Assembly (NCBI GenBank): GCA_028281825.1
Contig: JANQJC010000121.1
Location: 1-35,647, forward strand
Length of the DNA: 35,647 nt
Direction: 5' to 3'
From: Flavobacteriales bacterium
GTDB lineage: Bacteria > Bacteroidota > Bacteroidia > JANQJC01
Within the stretch, counting starts at the first letter, position 1, and every line of letters starts with the position of its first letter. Positions 8,504 through 15,582 of the stretch are shown here, one piece after another. Position numbers and translations under genes: made by a program. The notes under the pieces were generated by a model, which did not search any database, was not told where the DNA came from, and saw only the letters and a list, made by a program, of their open reading frames with translations.

Positions 8504-8590
8504 TCATACTTTTTGCTTGACGAAAAGTAAGCAAAAAGTCAAGGCTTACTAGTGCCCTCACCCTAAATCCCTCTCCCCAAGGAGAGGGTA
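8504..8590. repeat. Composite intergenic repeat, copy 2
   Basis: Second copy of the element at 6710-6800. The left module is a perfect 11-bp inverted repeat, ACTTTTTGCTT and AAGCAAAAAGT, around a 10-base loop; the right module is the hairpin CCCTCTCC-CCAA-GGAGAGGG. It lies just after the MtfA-like gene, and either hairpin could also stop transcription there. The remainder of 8465-8729 holds a promoter candidate and nothing else I recognise. Confidence 0.78.
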
Positions 8591-8610
8591 AAGTAATTTC
8601 AGCAAGGCCG

Positions 8611-8639
8611 TTTGATGGACGACAATTCTCTTATATTTG
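8611..8639 (+). promoter_or_regulatory. Candidate promoter of the immunity-gene cluster
   Basis: TATATTTG at 8632-8639 matches TAnnTTTG exactly, with TTTG 17 bases upstream at 8611-8614 (the usual spacing is 19-21). It would start transcription near 8646, giving a leader of about 85 bases for the gene at 8730. Confidence 0.45.
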
Positions 8640-8729
8640 GGAGGGACGGGTTGTGAAGTTTTGCGAGTGAGACTGGAATGATGAAAGTTAGGAGATAAGA
8701 AAATGAAATGAAAAGTTTGTTTGTGAACT

Positions 8730-9173
8730 ATGAAGAATTGTATAATCTATTTCAGAAAGGGAGAAGTTTTTATTCATCCATCCTCATACACTGACCAAGG
8801 ATTAGGAATCATGACTGAGCCCTTTTTTAGATTAGAGAGTTATAATCCAGCAGAGCTTGGCGAAAAAGTTATTACAGCGTTGAATACCTCAAAAACGGAT
8901 GTTCCACATCCTAAGGATTGGGGCAATTTTTTCAAGCCGTTCCTGAACTTTGTAGGTGTTGGGTCATGGGGGAGTTTTATAAGAACAACCAAGTGCATTC
9001 AAGTTAGTTATGCTGATTCTCAATTCCAATTTATTCCAACTGAGAACCTAGGAAGTAGGGGAGGGTTTAATGATATTGAGGGAAGTGTTGCAAGGGCAGA
9101 TGCAGATATTGACAAAGTTATCCCTGAAATTATAGGTCAAGAAATTATGAAGTGCCTTGAATTATGTAAATAA
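8730..9173 (+). CDS. CdiI-like (contact-dependent inhibition) immunity protein, putative
   Basis: 147-residue soluble protein with no signal peptide. Its pattern recalls a family of contact-dependent growth inhibition immunity proteins: an N-terminal IIYFRKGEVFIHPSSYT strand pair, a central VPHPKDWGNFFKPFL, the GVGSWGSFIRTTKCIQV segment and a helical C-terminus ending CLELCK. Such proteins bind and neutralise the toxin tip of a CdiA-type or other polymorphic toxin. The assignment is from memory of the family pattern and is not certain. No toxin gene is next to it, so it would be an orphan immunity gene giving protection from neighbours. Its stop overlaps the ATG of the next gene (TAATG), which suggests translational coupling. 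Confidence 0.6.
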   Translation: MKNCIIYFRKGEVFIHPSSYTDQGLGIMTEPFFRLESYNPAELGEKVITALNTSKTDVPHPKDWGNFFKPFLNFVGVGSWGSFIRTTKCIQVSYADSQFQFIPTENLGSRGGFNDIEGSVARADADIDKVIPEIIGQEIMKCLELCK

Positions 9174-9883
9174 TGAACATGAAATCGAAATTGAGGATGT
9201 GTTTTGGTTTATTTCTGTTCTTTACAATGGGTTGTATTGACAAGAGCTCAGAGAAAGTGGGTCGTGGTTTAGCTTATGTTGACACTCTCAACATATCTTT
9301 AAGTGATACTGTCGATTATTTAATAAAGGATGGTGAGGTTTATGAGCTTAAAGGCGATACATTAAATAGCATTGGATATTTCTCTGCTTTTTATACCTCA
9401 AAACATAACAGGACCAATATTAACCCTTGGGTTACTTATTATTTTTCGGATGGGTTAGCAAGTATTGAGTTCAATGGTGTTGAGTATTATATGGCTAATG
9501 GTAGAATACTTGATGGTAAACTAGAATCGCAAACTTTAGAAAAAGATATAACGCTCTTTCTGGATAAGACAAATTATCCTTGGGGGCAGGAGTTTTTGAG
9601 TTACAGGGAAGTGCTTGGGGTAGATGATACTAACTATACGTTTTTGCAATATAGCCTTATCAATTTGGAAATAGAAGATGAAATGCTGGAGCAGGATTTT
9701 GACAAAAAAATGCTGGAGGCACACAAAGCGATAAAGAGTAAGGGGAATATAATGTACATTTTGGCTAGTGGAGAGTTACGTTACACTTCATTGGAAGATT
9801 ATAAGAAACTTGGTGATGAAGATGCACATATTGGGTTTCAATTGGTAATGAAACAATTCGTCATCGCTCATGAGAAGGAATGA
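9173..9883 (+). CDS. Predicted lipoprotein of unknown function
   Basis: 236 residues beginning with a lipoprotein signal: basic start, hydrophobic stretch and FTMGC with the cysteine at residue 21 (counting from ATG 9173; a second ATG at 9179 is equally possible). The mature protein has short beta-rich phrases (YYFSDGLASIEFNGVEYYMA) and an acidic helical C-terminal half. I recognise no family. Because it overlaps the CdiI-like gene by one base and is followed 46 bases on by an Imm32-like gene, it may be an envelope-acting member of the same protective cluster, but nothing in the sequence proves this. Confidence 0.65.
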   Translation: MNMKSKLRMCFGLFLFFTMGCIDKSSEKVGRGLAYVDTLNISLSDTVDYLIKDGEVYELKGDTLNSIGYFSAFYTSKHNRTNINPWVTYYFSDGLASIEFNGVEYYMANGRILDGKLESQTLEKDITLFLDKTNYPWGQEFLSYREVLGVDDTNYTFLQYSLINLEIEDEMLEQDFDKKMLEAHKAIKSKGNIMYILASGELRYTSLEDYKKLGDEDAHIGFQLVMKQFVIAHEKE

Positions 9884-9929
9884 TAATACTTTTTAAGCTG
9901 AGAGGAGGTAGTTAATCAATCATAAAAAG

Positions 9930-10202
9930 ATGAAAATGCAAGTAATAAGTATTGAAGTGCCAAAATACACAACTGAAAAAGGAATAGTTCATAAGTGGAT
10001 AGATGGGTTTGAAATACAAACTAAAGTTGAAGATGGCCTGATAACTATAGTGGCAAACAAGGAGGGCTTACTTTCTTTGGCTAACCACCTATTAAATCTG
10101 GCACAGAATGAAGTGCCATCGGGAAGTCATATACATTTAGATGAGTATAACTCTCTAGAAGAGGGTTCTCGAGAATTAATCATTCAAAAAAGCAAGAGTT
10201 AG
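9930..10202 (+). CDS. Imm32-family immunity protein, putative
   Basis: 90-residue protein without signal peptide or membrane segment. The second half carries GLLSLANHLLNLAQ, VPSGSHIHLDEYNSLEEGS and ELIIQK. I associate this helix followed by an HIHLD...SLEEGS strand with Imm32, a polymorphic-toxin immunity family. Imm32 proteins are predicted to neutralise a cognate toxin domain; they occur alone in many genomes. ATG 9936 is an alternative start. Together with the gene at 8730 it suggests an island of immunity genes collected against toxins of competitors. Confidence 0.68.
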   Translation: MKMQVISIEVPKYTTEKGIVHKWIDGFEIQTKVEDGLITIVANKEGLLSLANHLLNLAQNEVPSGSHIHLDEYNSLEEGSRELIIQKSKS

Positions 10203-10373
10203 CTCTTCTCAAATTTTTTCTAATGACCAAAGCGTTTTCTTTAGCTCATAAAATCTAAAATTTGATATAAATCATTGAAAATCAACAAATTAAATTTTTA
10301 AGGTTATATCAAAGTACTACTTATTTTAACAGGGTGTAGTTGTAAAATAACAGTGTTAAAAAAGGGCAAAAAC

Positions 10374-10441
10374 GCCAAAAAACGCGTTTGTCGACACCCC
10401 CGAGGGACTCACGGAAAATCTTGGTCGGCGTGTAACACCGT
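10374..10441. other. Unexplained GC-richer segment between immunity cluster and tRNA
   Basis: The gene-free stretch 10203-10489 is very AT-rich up to about 10370, then turns GC-richer (AACGCGTT, GTCGACACCCCCGAGGGACTC, GGTCGGCGTGTAACACCG) before the tRNA terminator. Small palindromes are visible (AAACGCGTTT and an imperfect CGGCGTGTAACACCG). It could be a remnant of mobile DNA beside the tRNA or part of a small RNA read on the minus strand. I cannot assign it. Confidence 0.3.
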
Positions 10442-10456
10442 TCATTTTTTGGGTAT

Positions 10457-10485
10457 AAAAAAGCCCCCAAAACTTGGGGGCTTTT
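10457..10485 (-). terminator. Rho-independent terminator after tRNA-Pro
   Basis: A 12-bp perfect stem, AAAAGCCCCCAA (10459-10470) with TTGGGGGCTTTT (10474-10485), starts 4 bases past the tRNA 3' end. On the minus strand it is followed by a T run. Confidence 0.85.
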
Positions 10486-10489
10486 AAAG

Positions 10490-10563
10490 TCGGAGTGACT
10501 GGATTTGAACCAGCGACCACTTGCACCCCATGCAAGTACGCTACCGGGCTGCGCTACACTCCG
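10490..10563 (-). tRNA. tRNA-Pro (anticodon GGG)
   Basis: A 74-nt cloverleaf on the minus strand. The acceptor stem CGGAGTG pairs with CACTCCG plus discriminator A; the D arm has GCGCAGCCCGGTAGCG; the anticodon stem is CTTGC/GCAAG around the loop ATGGGGT, giving GGG after T33; the T loop is GGTTCAAATCC. The CGG start is typical of bacterial tRNA-Pro. CCA is not encoded and must be added by the nucleotidyltransferase. Confidence 0.96.
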
Positions 10564-10575
10564 AACTAGGGTTGG

Positions 10576-10583
10576 CAAAGATA
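10576..10583 (-). promoter_or_regulatory. -7 element of the tRNA-Pro promoter
   Basis: TATCTTTG on the minus strand matches TAnnTTTG and lies 12 bases before the mature tRNA 5' end, so transcription would begin only a few bases upstream of the tRNA. No clear -33 TTG at the usual spacing is seen. Confidence 0.5.
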
Positions 10584-10640
10584 TATATTATCCTAAACAA
10601 GTTAACAGTTTACAATTTAAGGTTGGCAAACCGCGGATTG

Positions 10641-11084
10641 TCAATCCCAATTTGGTACTTCTTGTAGAAACTTGTGTTGACTGCCTTGATAGTCCATTTT
10701 GCAGCAGTAATGATGCAGCCCATTGGTGACGATGATGTATTTGGCCATCAGCTGTGAGTTGTAGCGTGCTGCCTGATAAAATACATCTTGTGTTATTTTT
10801 ACATTGGGTGCTTTGCATTCCACCACTGTATGGGGTTTGGCGGTTTGGTCGTAAATGATGATATCTCCCCTTTGTGGCTTACGGTTGTAAGTCACTTTCA
10901 TTTCTACTGCTATGAGTGAGGCCGGGAATTTCTTTTCCTGTATTAGGTATTGAGCAAAGTTTTGCCTTACCCATTCCTCTGGTGTGAGTGCTACAAACTT
11001 CTTGCGAATGTTGTCAAATATCTGCTGCTTGCCATTCTCCGTGCGGGTGCGGAATTCATAATGAGGTAAATTTAATTCCTGCAT
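10641..11084 (-). CDS. Stand-alone HsdR N-terminal-type (HSDR_N_2) nuclease-fold protein
   Basis: 147 residues corresponding only to the N-terminal nuclease-like domain of type I restriction HsdR subunits. The PD-(D/E)xK core is intact: D74 in GDIIIYD, then E89 and K91 in VVECKAP, after a basic/aromatic region with TPEEWVRQNFAQYL. There is no helicase region and no hsdM or hsdS nearby, so it is not a restriction system. Such single-domain proteins are widespread in Bacteroidota with no established role; DNA repair or turnover is a guess. Its ATG overlaps the TGA of the preceding TlpA-like gene (TGATG), which indicates translational coupling. A GTG one codon earlier is possible but less likely. 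Confidence 0.85.
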   Translation of the reverse strand: MQELNLPHYEFRTRTENGKQQIFDNIRKKFVALTPEEWVRQNFAQYLIQEKKFPASLIAVEMKVTYNRKPQRGDIIIYDQTAKPHTVVECKAPNVKITQDVFYQAARYNSQLMAKYIIVTNGLHHYCCKMDYQGSQHKFLQEVPNWD

Positions 11085-12499
11085 CACTTGAGTTTGTGGA
11101 GTATATACTTGATGTTCTTCTCAGGCAAATCAGCGTGGTGACTGGGGTTTTGTGCTGGTGACAGCAGTAGCTTAAAGTCTTTGTCTATCAAGTAATAGCT
11201 AGGCACTGATTTGATGTTGTAATCCTTCAATACTTTGCTCTCACGCCCTGAAATCAAAAAAGTCCAGTTGTAGTCATTGGCTTGAATGTACTCTCTGGCG
11301 ATTTCAAAATCTTCATTTACCAATACCGTCACAAACTCGATTTTATTGCCAAACTCCCTTTTCAATTCTTTTACCAGCATGGTTTCTGCATTGCAGGCTG
11401 GGCAGGTAGCATCAGTAAACTCTAGGTAAATGTATTTGCCTCTAAAGTCACTTAGCTTAGTTGGTATGTTATTACTGTTCCGTAATTCTATCTCAGGTGC
11501 GGGATTGCCAGGGGCTAGCCTCACCAATTCAGTTCTCATGGTTTTAGCAGCCAGCGCAATTTCAGGGTGCAGGTTTTCTTGCTCAATTTTTTCAAGTAAG
11601 TTGGCTACTTTTCCCTTCTTGAATTCTTTATCATGAAAGAAGTTTTGACATGCCTTTATTAAGGCCAACCTGCGGAGGTGTTTGTCTTGAAGAAATTCAT
11701 TCTCTGTGAGTACACCATCTATAAAATCAAGACTGGCACTGGCATTGATGGCATGAACGAGTTTACTTCCTTTGTTTGAAATGGCAAAAAGTTCCACCTT
11801 TTTCTCAAAGAAGCTGTGGAAGAAATTCATGTACTCTAAATTCCTGTAATGGATAGCTTGGTCTTTGAAGTATTCTTCATAAAGCCTTTCTTCTGGTAAC
11901 ATGGTTATTTGCCTGATATTGGCAAAAGCGTAATTGACATAAGTCTCAAAAAACTCACCGTGCACTGCGTTGAATTTTTCATTAATGTCTTTTCTGAAAG
12001 CGTTGATATTATCAACCAGCTTTTTTTTATCCCTTGTTGACTGGCGCATCAGTAGGTAAACATTATTCTCCAGGAAATCATCGTACAGATTATTAAGTCT
12101 GACCAAGGATGGATTTAGTGAGTACCATGTACTGTTGGTGATTTCCAGCCTGTGAAAGTTTCTTTCTACAAACTCATTCACGCTGGTTTCCTGCACTTTT
12201 GGTTCAGGAAATTTTACCACATAATCTCCATTTTTCTCTATAAAAAAGTCAGCAAGTTCATTATCAATTCTCAGAAAAGCATATTGCGTTTCTTCCACCT
12301 GTGCTTTAAGGCTAAAGTTGCCGTTTTCATCAATCTGAGCCTGGGCTATTTCCCTTTCCTGATAGGTGATGTAGTCATTATATATATATAGGCTAATGGT
12401 TTTGGCTGGATAGGCGGGGGCCGTACCCTTAATGCTTACCTGGGCATACAAGCAACTACCAATCAACAATAAACCAAGCGCTAAACCAACTCCTCGCAT
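11084..12499 (-). CDS. TlpA-like thioredoxin-fold protein (thiol-disulfide oxidoreductase)
   Basis: 471-residue exported protein. The N-terminus has a signal sequence with either a lipobox-like LIGSC (Cys16) or a signal peptidase I site after LYAQ. An N-terminal beta domain (VSIKGTAPAYPAKTISLYIY) and a long helical middle precede a thioredoxin/AhpC-TSA domain from about residue 330. It carries PAPEIELRN, FRGKYIYLEF and the redox pair C366-P-A-C369, and the cis-proline motif SVPSYYLID. This is the usual layout of Bacteroidota TlpA/ResA-like periplasmic reductants, which keep partner cysteines or cofactor-binding sites reduced. The specific partner is unknown. It lies 16 bases after coaD and overlaps the HsdR_N-type gene by one base. 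Confidence 0.88.
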   Translation of the reverse strand: MRGVGLALGLLLIGSCLYAQVSIKGTAPAYPAKTISLYIYNDYITYQEREIAQAQIDENGNFSLKAQVEETQYAFLRIDNELADFFIEKNGDYVVKFPEPKVQETSVNEFVERNFHRLEITNSTWYSLNPSLVRLNNLYDDFLENNVYLLMRQSTRDKKKLVDNINAFRKDINEKFNAVHGEFFETYVNYAFANIRQITMLPEERLYEEYFKDQAIHYRNLEYMNFFHSFFEKKVELFAISNKGSKLVHAINASASLDFIDGVLTENEFLQDKHLRRLALIKACQNFFHDKEFKKGKVANLLEKIEQENLHPEIALAAKTMRTELVRLAPGNPAPEIELRNSNNIPTKLSDFRGKYIYLEFTDATCPACNAETMLVKELKREFGNKIEFVTVLVNEDFEIAREYIQANDYNWTFLISGRESKVLKDYNIKSVPSYYLIDKDFKLLLSPAQNPSHHADLPEKNIKYILHKLK

Positions 12500-12515
12500 T
12501 CTTTGATATTCAATT

Positions 12516-12974
12516 TCAAAGTTCTAAACCCTCTGGCACAAACGGTGATACATCACCACCATTGCGATAAATATCACGTACAATTGTTGAGTTTATTGCC
12601 GAGAGTTCAGGAGTCGTAAGTATAAAAATAGTTTCCAAGTCATCAAGCATCGTCTTATTAATCATCGCTATACTGCGTTCAAACTCAAAGTCAGCTGAAG
12701 TTCTAAGCCCGCGTAATATGTAGTTGGCTTTGTTCTTTTTGCAGTAGTCAACCGTTAACCCCTCAAAAGAGTCAACCCTCACTTTAGGCTCATTTTTAAA
12801 GACTTGTTCCACAAGACTTATTCTTTTGTCAAGATCAAACAGATATTTTTTAACTGAATTTACACCAATGGCAACTATTATCTCATCAAATAGTGGGAGT
12901 GTTCTTAAAACTATTGATTCATGGCCTTTTGTAATGGGGTCAAATGAACCTGGAAATACTGCTATCTTGCTCAT
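12516..12974 (-). CDS. coaD: Phosphopantetheine adenylyltransferase
   Basis: Cytoplasmic enzyme of coenzyme A synthesis that joins 4'-phosphopantetheine and ATP to give dephospho-CoA and pyrophosphate. Its 152 residues are typical. The nucleotidyltransferase motif is PGSFDPITKGH near the N-terminus (the TxGH class), followed by a central RGLRTSADFEFE and the C-terminal NSTIVRDI, the ISSTxxR-type ATP-binding motif. It sits inside a co-directional minus-strand run, 29 bases after the NYN-domain gene, with a TlpA-like gene following. Confidence 0.97.
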   Translation of the reverse strand: MSKIAVFPGSFDPITKGHESIVLRTLPLFDEIIVAIGVNSVKKYLFDLDKRISLVEQVFKNEPKVRVDSFEGLTVDYCKKNKANYILRGLRTSADFEFERSIAMINKTMLDDLETIFILTTPELSAINSTIVRDIYRNGGDVSPFVPEGLEL

Positions 12975-13003
12975 ATCTTAATAAAGGTTTGGTTGCGAAA
13001 TAA

Positions 13004-13630
13004 CTATTTCTTTTTTCTTCTCGCCGGTTTTCTTGCTGAACTTTTTCTGTTTCTGGTAGACTTTTGCTGATTGTCACCAGATTTCGCAGGGGTTGATTTA
13101 TCACTTGAATTATCTTTTGAAGGAGAACTAGCTGCATGGCTTCTAGGCTTGCTTTTAGTCAAGCTAAACCAATCAGTAGGCAATATTTGGTGAAAGTAGT
13201 CTGCCACATCAATCAAAGCTTCAGCTGTATTCTTTGGCACTGCGGCTATTTCCACTCTCACTCCCTCATTTTTGAGGTATTTTACCAAGTCGATATAATC
13301 AGAATCGCCAGACATGATGATAATGGTATCCACCTTGCTGGCCAGTTGTGTGGCTTTGATAGTAAGTGGTATATCAGCTGTTTTGTGGCAGGGTATCACT
13401 GAACCATGAAAGTTATCGTGCAGCCGTTCAGCCAATTTGCTTGATATGTGAGCCCCTTCCCTAAAGTAGGTCAGCCTATTAAGGCTGCGATTGCCAATAA
13501 GGCGGGGAATCAAAGTGTCAAAATTTATCATGGTGCCTGTATCTCCAGTTTCGCTGTGCAGGCTCCTTTCTATATTATTACCATCTATCAGTATCGCTAC
13601 CGACTGGCTTATTTTTATGTCTATACTCAT
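13004..13630 (-). CDS. NYN-domain (LabA/DUF88-type) putative ribonuclease
   Basis: 208-residue protein with a PIN-like NYN fold. Conserved acidic positions are D16 in LIDGNN, D101 in VDTIIIMSGDSDY, and D109 and D111 of the SGDSDY motif, so a metal-dependent RNase site looks complete. LabA-like proteins of this type occur in many bacteria and are suspected to act on RNA. From about residue 165 the protein becomes a low-complexity, lysine/arginine/serine-rich tail ending KPARRKKK, likely to bind nucleic acid. Its start abuts the stop of the upstream saccharopine-dehydrogenase-like gene with no spacer, so the two are almost certainly co-transcribed. Confidence 0.87.
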   Translation of the reverse strand: MSIDIKISQSVAILIDGNNIERSLHSETGDTGTMINFDTLIPRLIGNRSLNRLTYFREGAHISSKLAERLHDNFHGSVIPCHKTADIPLTIKATQLASKVDTIIIMSGDSDYIDLVKYLKNEGVRVEIAAVPKNTAEALIDVADYFHQILPTDWFSLTKSKPRSHAASSPSKDNSSDKSTPAKSGDNQQKSTRNRKSSARKPARRKKK

Positions 13631-14974
13631 TTAAATTTCAGTTTCTTTTTCATCAAAAGTGATATTGTATTCTTTTAGCTCACTTAAAATGGGTTCGTAA
13701 ATATCTTTAGAAAGTGGCAATAACACCCCTCTCTTTTCAATCTTGTTTTGGGCAATGAGCTTGGTTGCTATTGCTAGTGGCAAGCCCACTGTTTTTGCCA
13801 TAGCGGTAATGTTTTGGTCTTCTCCTTTTACTACCATCGATAGCTCTTTGCACTTTTTGCGGTCTTCCAATTCATAAGTCAACTTGTGCCACATCACTAT
13901 CATATCCTTGTCTTCTGGCTCAAGGCTCCATTTGTCCTCCAGTATTTTTTGGAGGATTTGGGCAGGAGTGGCATTTTTCAATCCTACCTTCTTGTTCTCA
14001 AAAATACCCAGCCATTGCAGTTTATCAAATACCTCCGAATCTTGGTCAATATGAAGGTAGTGTTTTAGTTTAAGCTCAACTGAGTCATGAGGGTTATAGG
14101 CCAAAAACGAATTGATAAACTCCCGATAGGTCATATTTTCAGAGCCTTCCATCACGTAGCTGTCATCAGTAACGCCCAGTTGAACAAACACGTCCCAGGC
14201 CCTGCAAAAGCCCACTCGCCTTAGGGTACCACGGAAGATAGTGTTGATATCATCCAAGCCATATAATGAACGGTACTTCAATGAGTCTCTATTGGCATAA
14301 CCTTCAAAACGTCCATACCCCTCAATTTCTATAATCTCAGTTCTTCGGAACACTTTATAGTAAGGGATGTATTTATAAGTTCCCTCCTGAATGAATTTCA
14401 CGGCACCACCTTGCCCGGCTAACACCACATTTCTGGGGTTCCAGGTAAATTTGTAATTCCATGGGTTGTTGTCATATTTAGGTGCTACCAATCCACCGGT
14501 AAATGATTCAAAGCCTTCCATCACACCACCATTACCCCGGATACTATCTATCTCTTGCATGGCAGATATATGGTCAATACCAGGGTCAAGCCCTATCTCG
14601 TTCATAAAGATAAGCCCCTCCTTGGCTACATCTTCATGCATCCCTTTTAGTTCATCTGTTATGTATGAAGCAGTTACAAGGTGCTTCCTGTAATTAAGGC
14701 ATTCATGGGCTACAGTAATATGCATAAAGGCAGGCAGCATGCTCACCACTATGTCCGCTTTTTGTATTTCCTCCCGTCGTTGGATTTCATTGTTCACATC
14801 AAAAGCAATGGCTTTGGCATTTGAAAAGCCCTGTGTTTTTTTTTGCGCCATTTCTAGTGATATATCCCCAACAGTCACTTCCCAACATTCGTCTACTGCG
14901 TGCTGCAATAGATAACCTATCAAGCTCACTGAAGACCTACCCGCACCAATTACCAATATCTTTTTCATTGCCAT
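13631..14974 (-). CDS. Saccharopine dehydrogenase/reductase family protein
   Basis: 447 residues with an N-terminal Rossmann fold (KKILVIGAGRSSVSLIGYLL) and the hallmark NEIGLDPGIDH of saccharopine reductases, followed by a long substrate domain with SFTGGLVAPKYDNNPWNYKF and TWNPRNVVLAGQGG. Close relatives are annotated as the NADP-dependent, L-glutamate-forming saccharopine dehydrogenase, which interconverts saccharopine and aminoadipate semialdehyde with glutamate. In Bacteroidota this probably serves lysine breakdown, since lysine is made by the diaminopimelate route. Start is ATG 14974, or ATG 14968 two codons later. It leads the minus-strand run that continues to the HsdR_N-type gene. 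Confidence 0.9.
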   Translation of the reverse strand: MAMKKILVIGAGRSSVSLIGYLLQHAVDECWEVTVGDISLEMAQKKTQGFSNAKAIAFDVNNEIQRREEIQKADIVVSMLPAFMHITVAHECLNYRKHLVTASYITDELKGMHEDVAKEGLIFMNEIGLDPGIDHISAMQEIDSIRGNGGVMEGFESFTGGLVAPKYDNNPWNYKFTWNPRNVVLAGQGGAVKFIQEGTYKYIPYYKVFRRTEIIEIEGYGRFEGYANRDSLKYRSLYGLDDINTIFRGTLRRVGFCRAWDVFVQLGVTDDSYVMEGSENMTYREFINSFLAYNPHDSVELKLKHYLHIDQDSEVFDKLQWLGIFENKKVGLKNATPAQILQKILEDKWSLEPEDKDMIVMWHKLTYELEDRKKCKELSMVVKGEDQNITAMAKTVGLPLAIATKLIAQNKIEKRGVLLPLSKDIYEPILSELKEYNITFDEKETEI

Positions 14975-15056
14975 TAACTATTGCCACGAAGGTAAGGGAT
15001 AATTTTTATGTAATATTTCATTCCCTATTATTCTATTAATCCCGAACTTTGACCCC

Positions 15057-15449
15057 ATGAAAAAGACAATACTTGTAGCTGCAACTATTTTTGGATTCAC
15101 TGCTGTTATCCTCGGGGCATTGGGCGCTCATGCTTTAAAAGCACACTTGGGTGCCGACCAACTAAACAGTTTTGAGACTGGGGTTAAATACCAAATGTAT
15201 CACGCAATAACCTTACTGGTGCTGGGTTTGTGGTATAAGGCCGATATCAAATTCTTAAACATGGCTGGATGGTGCATGATAATAGGCACTGTATTTTTTT
15301 CGTTCTCTATCTACTTGCTTTCTACCAGAAGCATCACTGGTTTGGAGGGGATAAATTTTCTTGGGCCAGTAACTCCGATAGGAGGTATGTTGATTATCAC
15401 AGGTTGGCTTTTACTACTGATAATGTTTTTGAAAAATAAGCTCGTTTAG
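15057..15449 (+). CDS. DUF423 family small membrane protein
   Basis: 130 residues with four membrane helices and the DUF423 N-terminal pattern FGFTAVILGALGAHALKAHL, then YQMYHAITLLVLGL, and a glycine/proline-rich end (LGPVTPIGGMLIITGW). The family is widespread in bacteria; its function is unknown. It is transcribed divergently from the saccharopine-dehydrogenase-like gene across an 82-base gap. GAACTTTG 10 bases before the ATG resembles a -7 element, which would make the transcript nearly leaderless. Confidence 0.9.
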   Translation: MKKTILVAATIFGFTAVILGALGAHALKAHLGADQLNSFETGVKYQMYHAITLLVLGLWYKADIKFLNMAGWCMIIGTVFFSFSIYLLSTRSITGLEGINFLGPVTPIGGMLIITGWLLLLIMFLKNKLV

Positions 15450-15528
15450 AGCCTGAAATAATTTTAAAATCGAAGAGATATTAACACTTAACTGGCAATT
15501 TATTACCAAAAAGTGAATTTAAGCATTG

Positions 15529-15550
15529 TTTTAGGATGCATATCCTAAAA
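15529..15550. promoter_or_regulatory. 22-bp inverted repeat, candidate operator of pckA
   Basis: TTTTAGGAT-GCAT-ATCCTAAAA is a perfect 9-bp inverted repeat around a four-base centre. It ends 6 bases before the -7 element and covers the place of the -33 box, so a dimeric regulator bound here would block or replace -35-type contacts. It lacks a T run and a long stem, so it is not a convincing terminator for the DUF423 gene. Confidence 0.6.
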
Positions 15551-15556
15551 TTAATT

Positions 15557-15564
15557 TAGCTTTG
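15557..15564 (+). promoter_or_regulatory. -7 element of the pckA promoter
   Basis: TAGCTTTG matches TAnnTTTG exactly. Transcription would begin near 15570, leaving about 12 bases before the ATG at 15583. No TTG occurs at 19-21 bases upstream; the nearest, at 15526-15528, is 28 bases away, on the far side of the palindrome. Confidence 0.6.
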
Positions 15565-15582
15565 CCGCCTAATTCTAATCAA

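Noticed and set aside
10490-10563. Genomic-island attachment site in tRNA-Pro
   Set aside because: No second copy of the tRNA 3' end and no integrase were found in the window; kept only as a low-level observation on the flank.
10321-10578. 85-residue minus-strand open frame across the tRNA
   Set aside because: It reads through tRNA-Pro; the SVAQPGSVLAWGASGRW-type peptide is a well-known false translation of tRNA genes.
10641-11084. Type I restriction system
   Set aside because: Only the HsdR N-terminal domain is encoded; no helicase part, hsdM or hsdS in the window.
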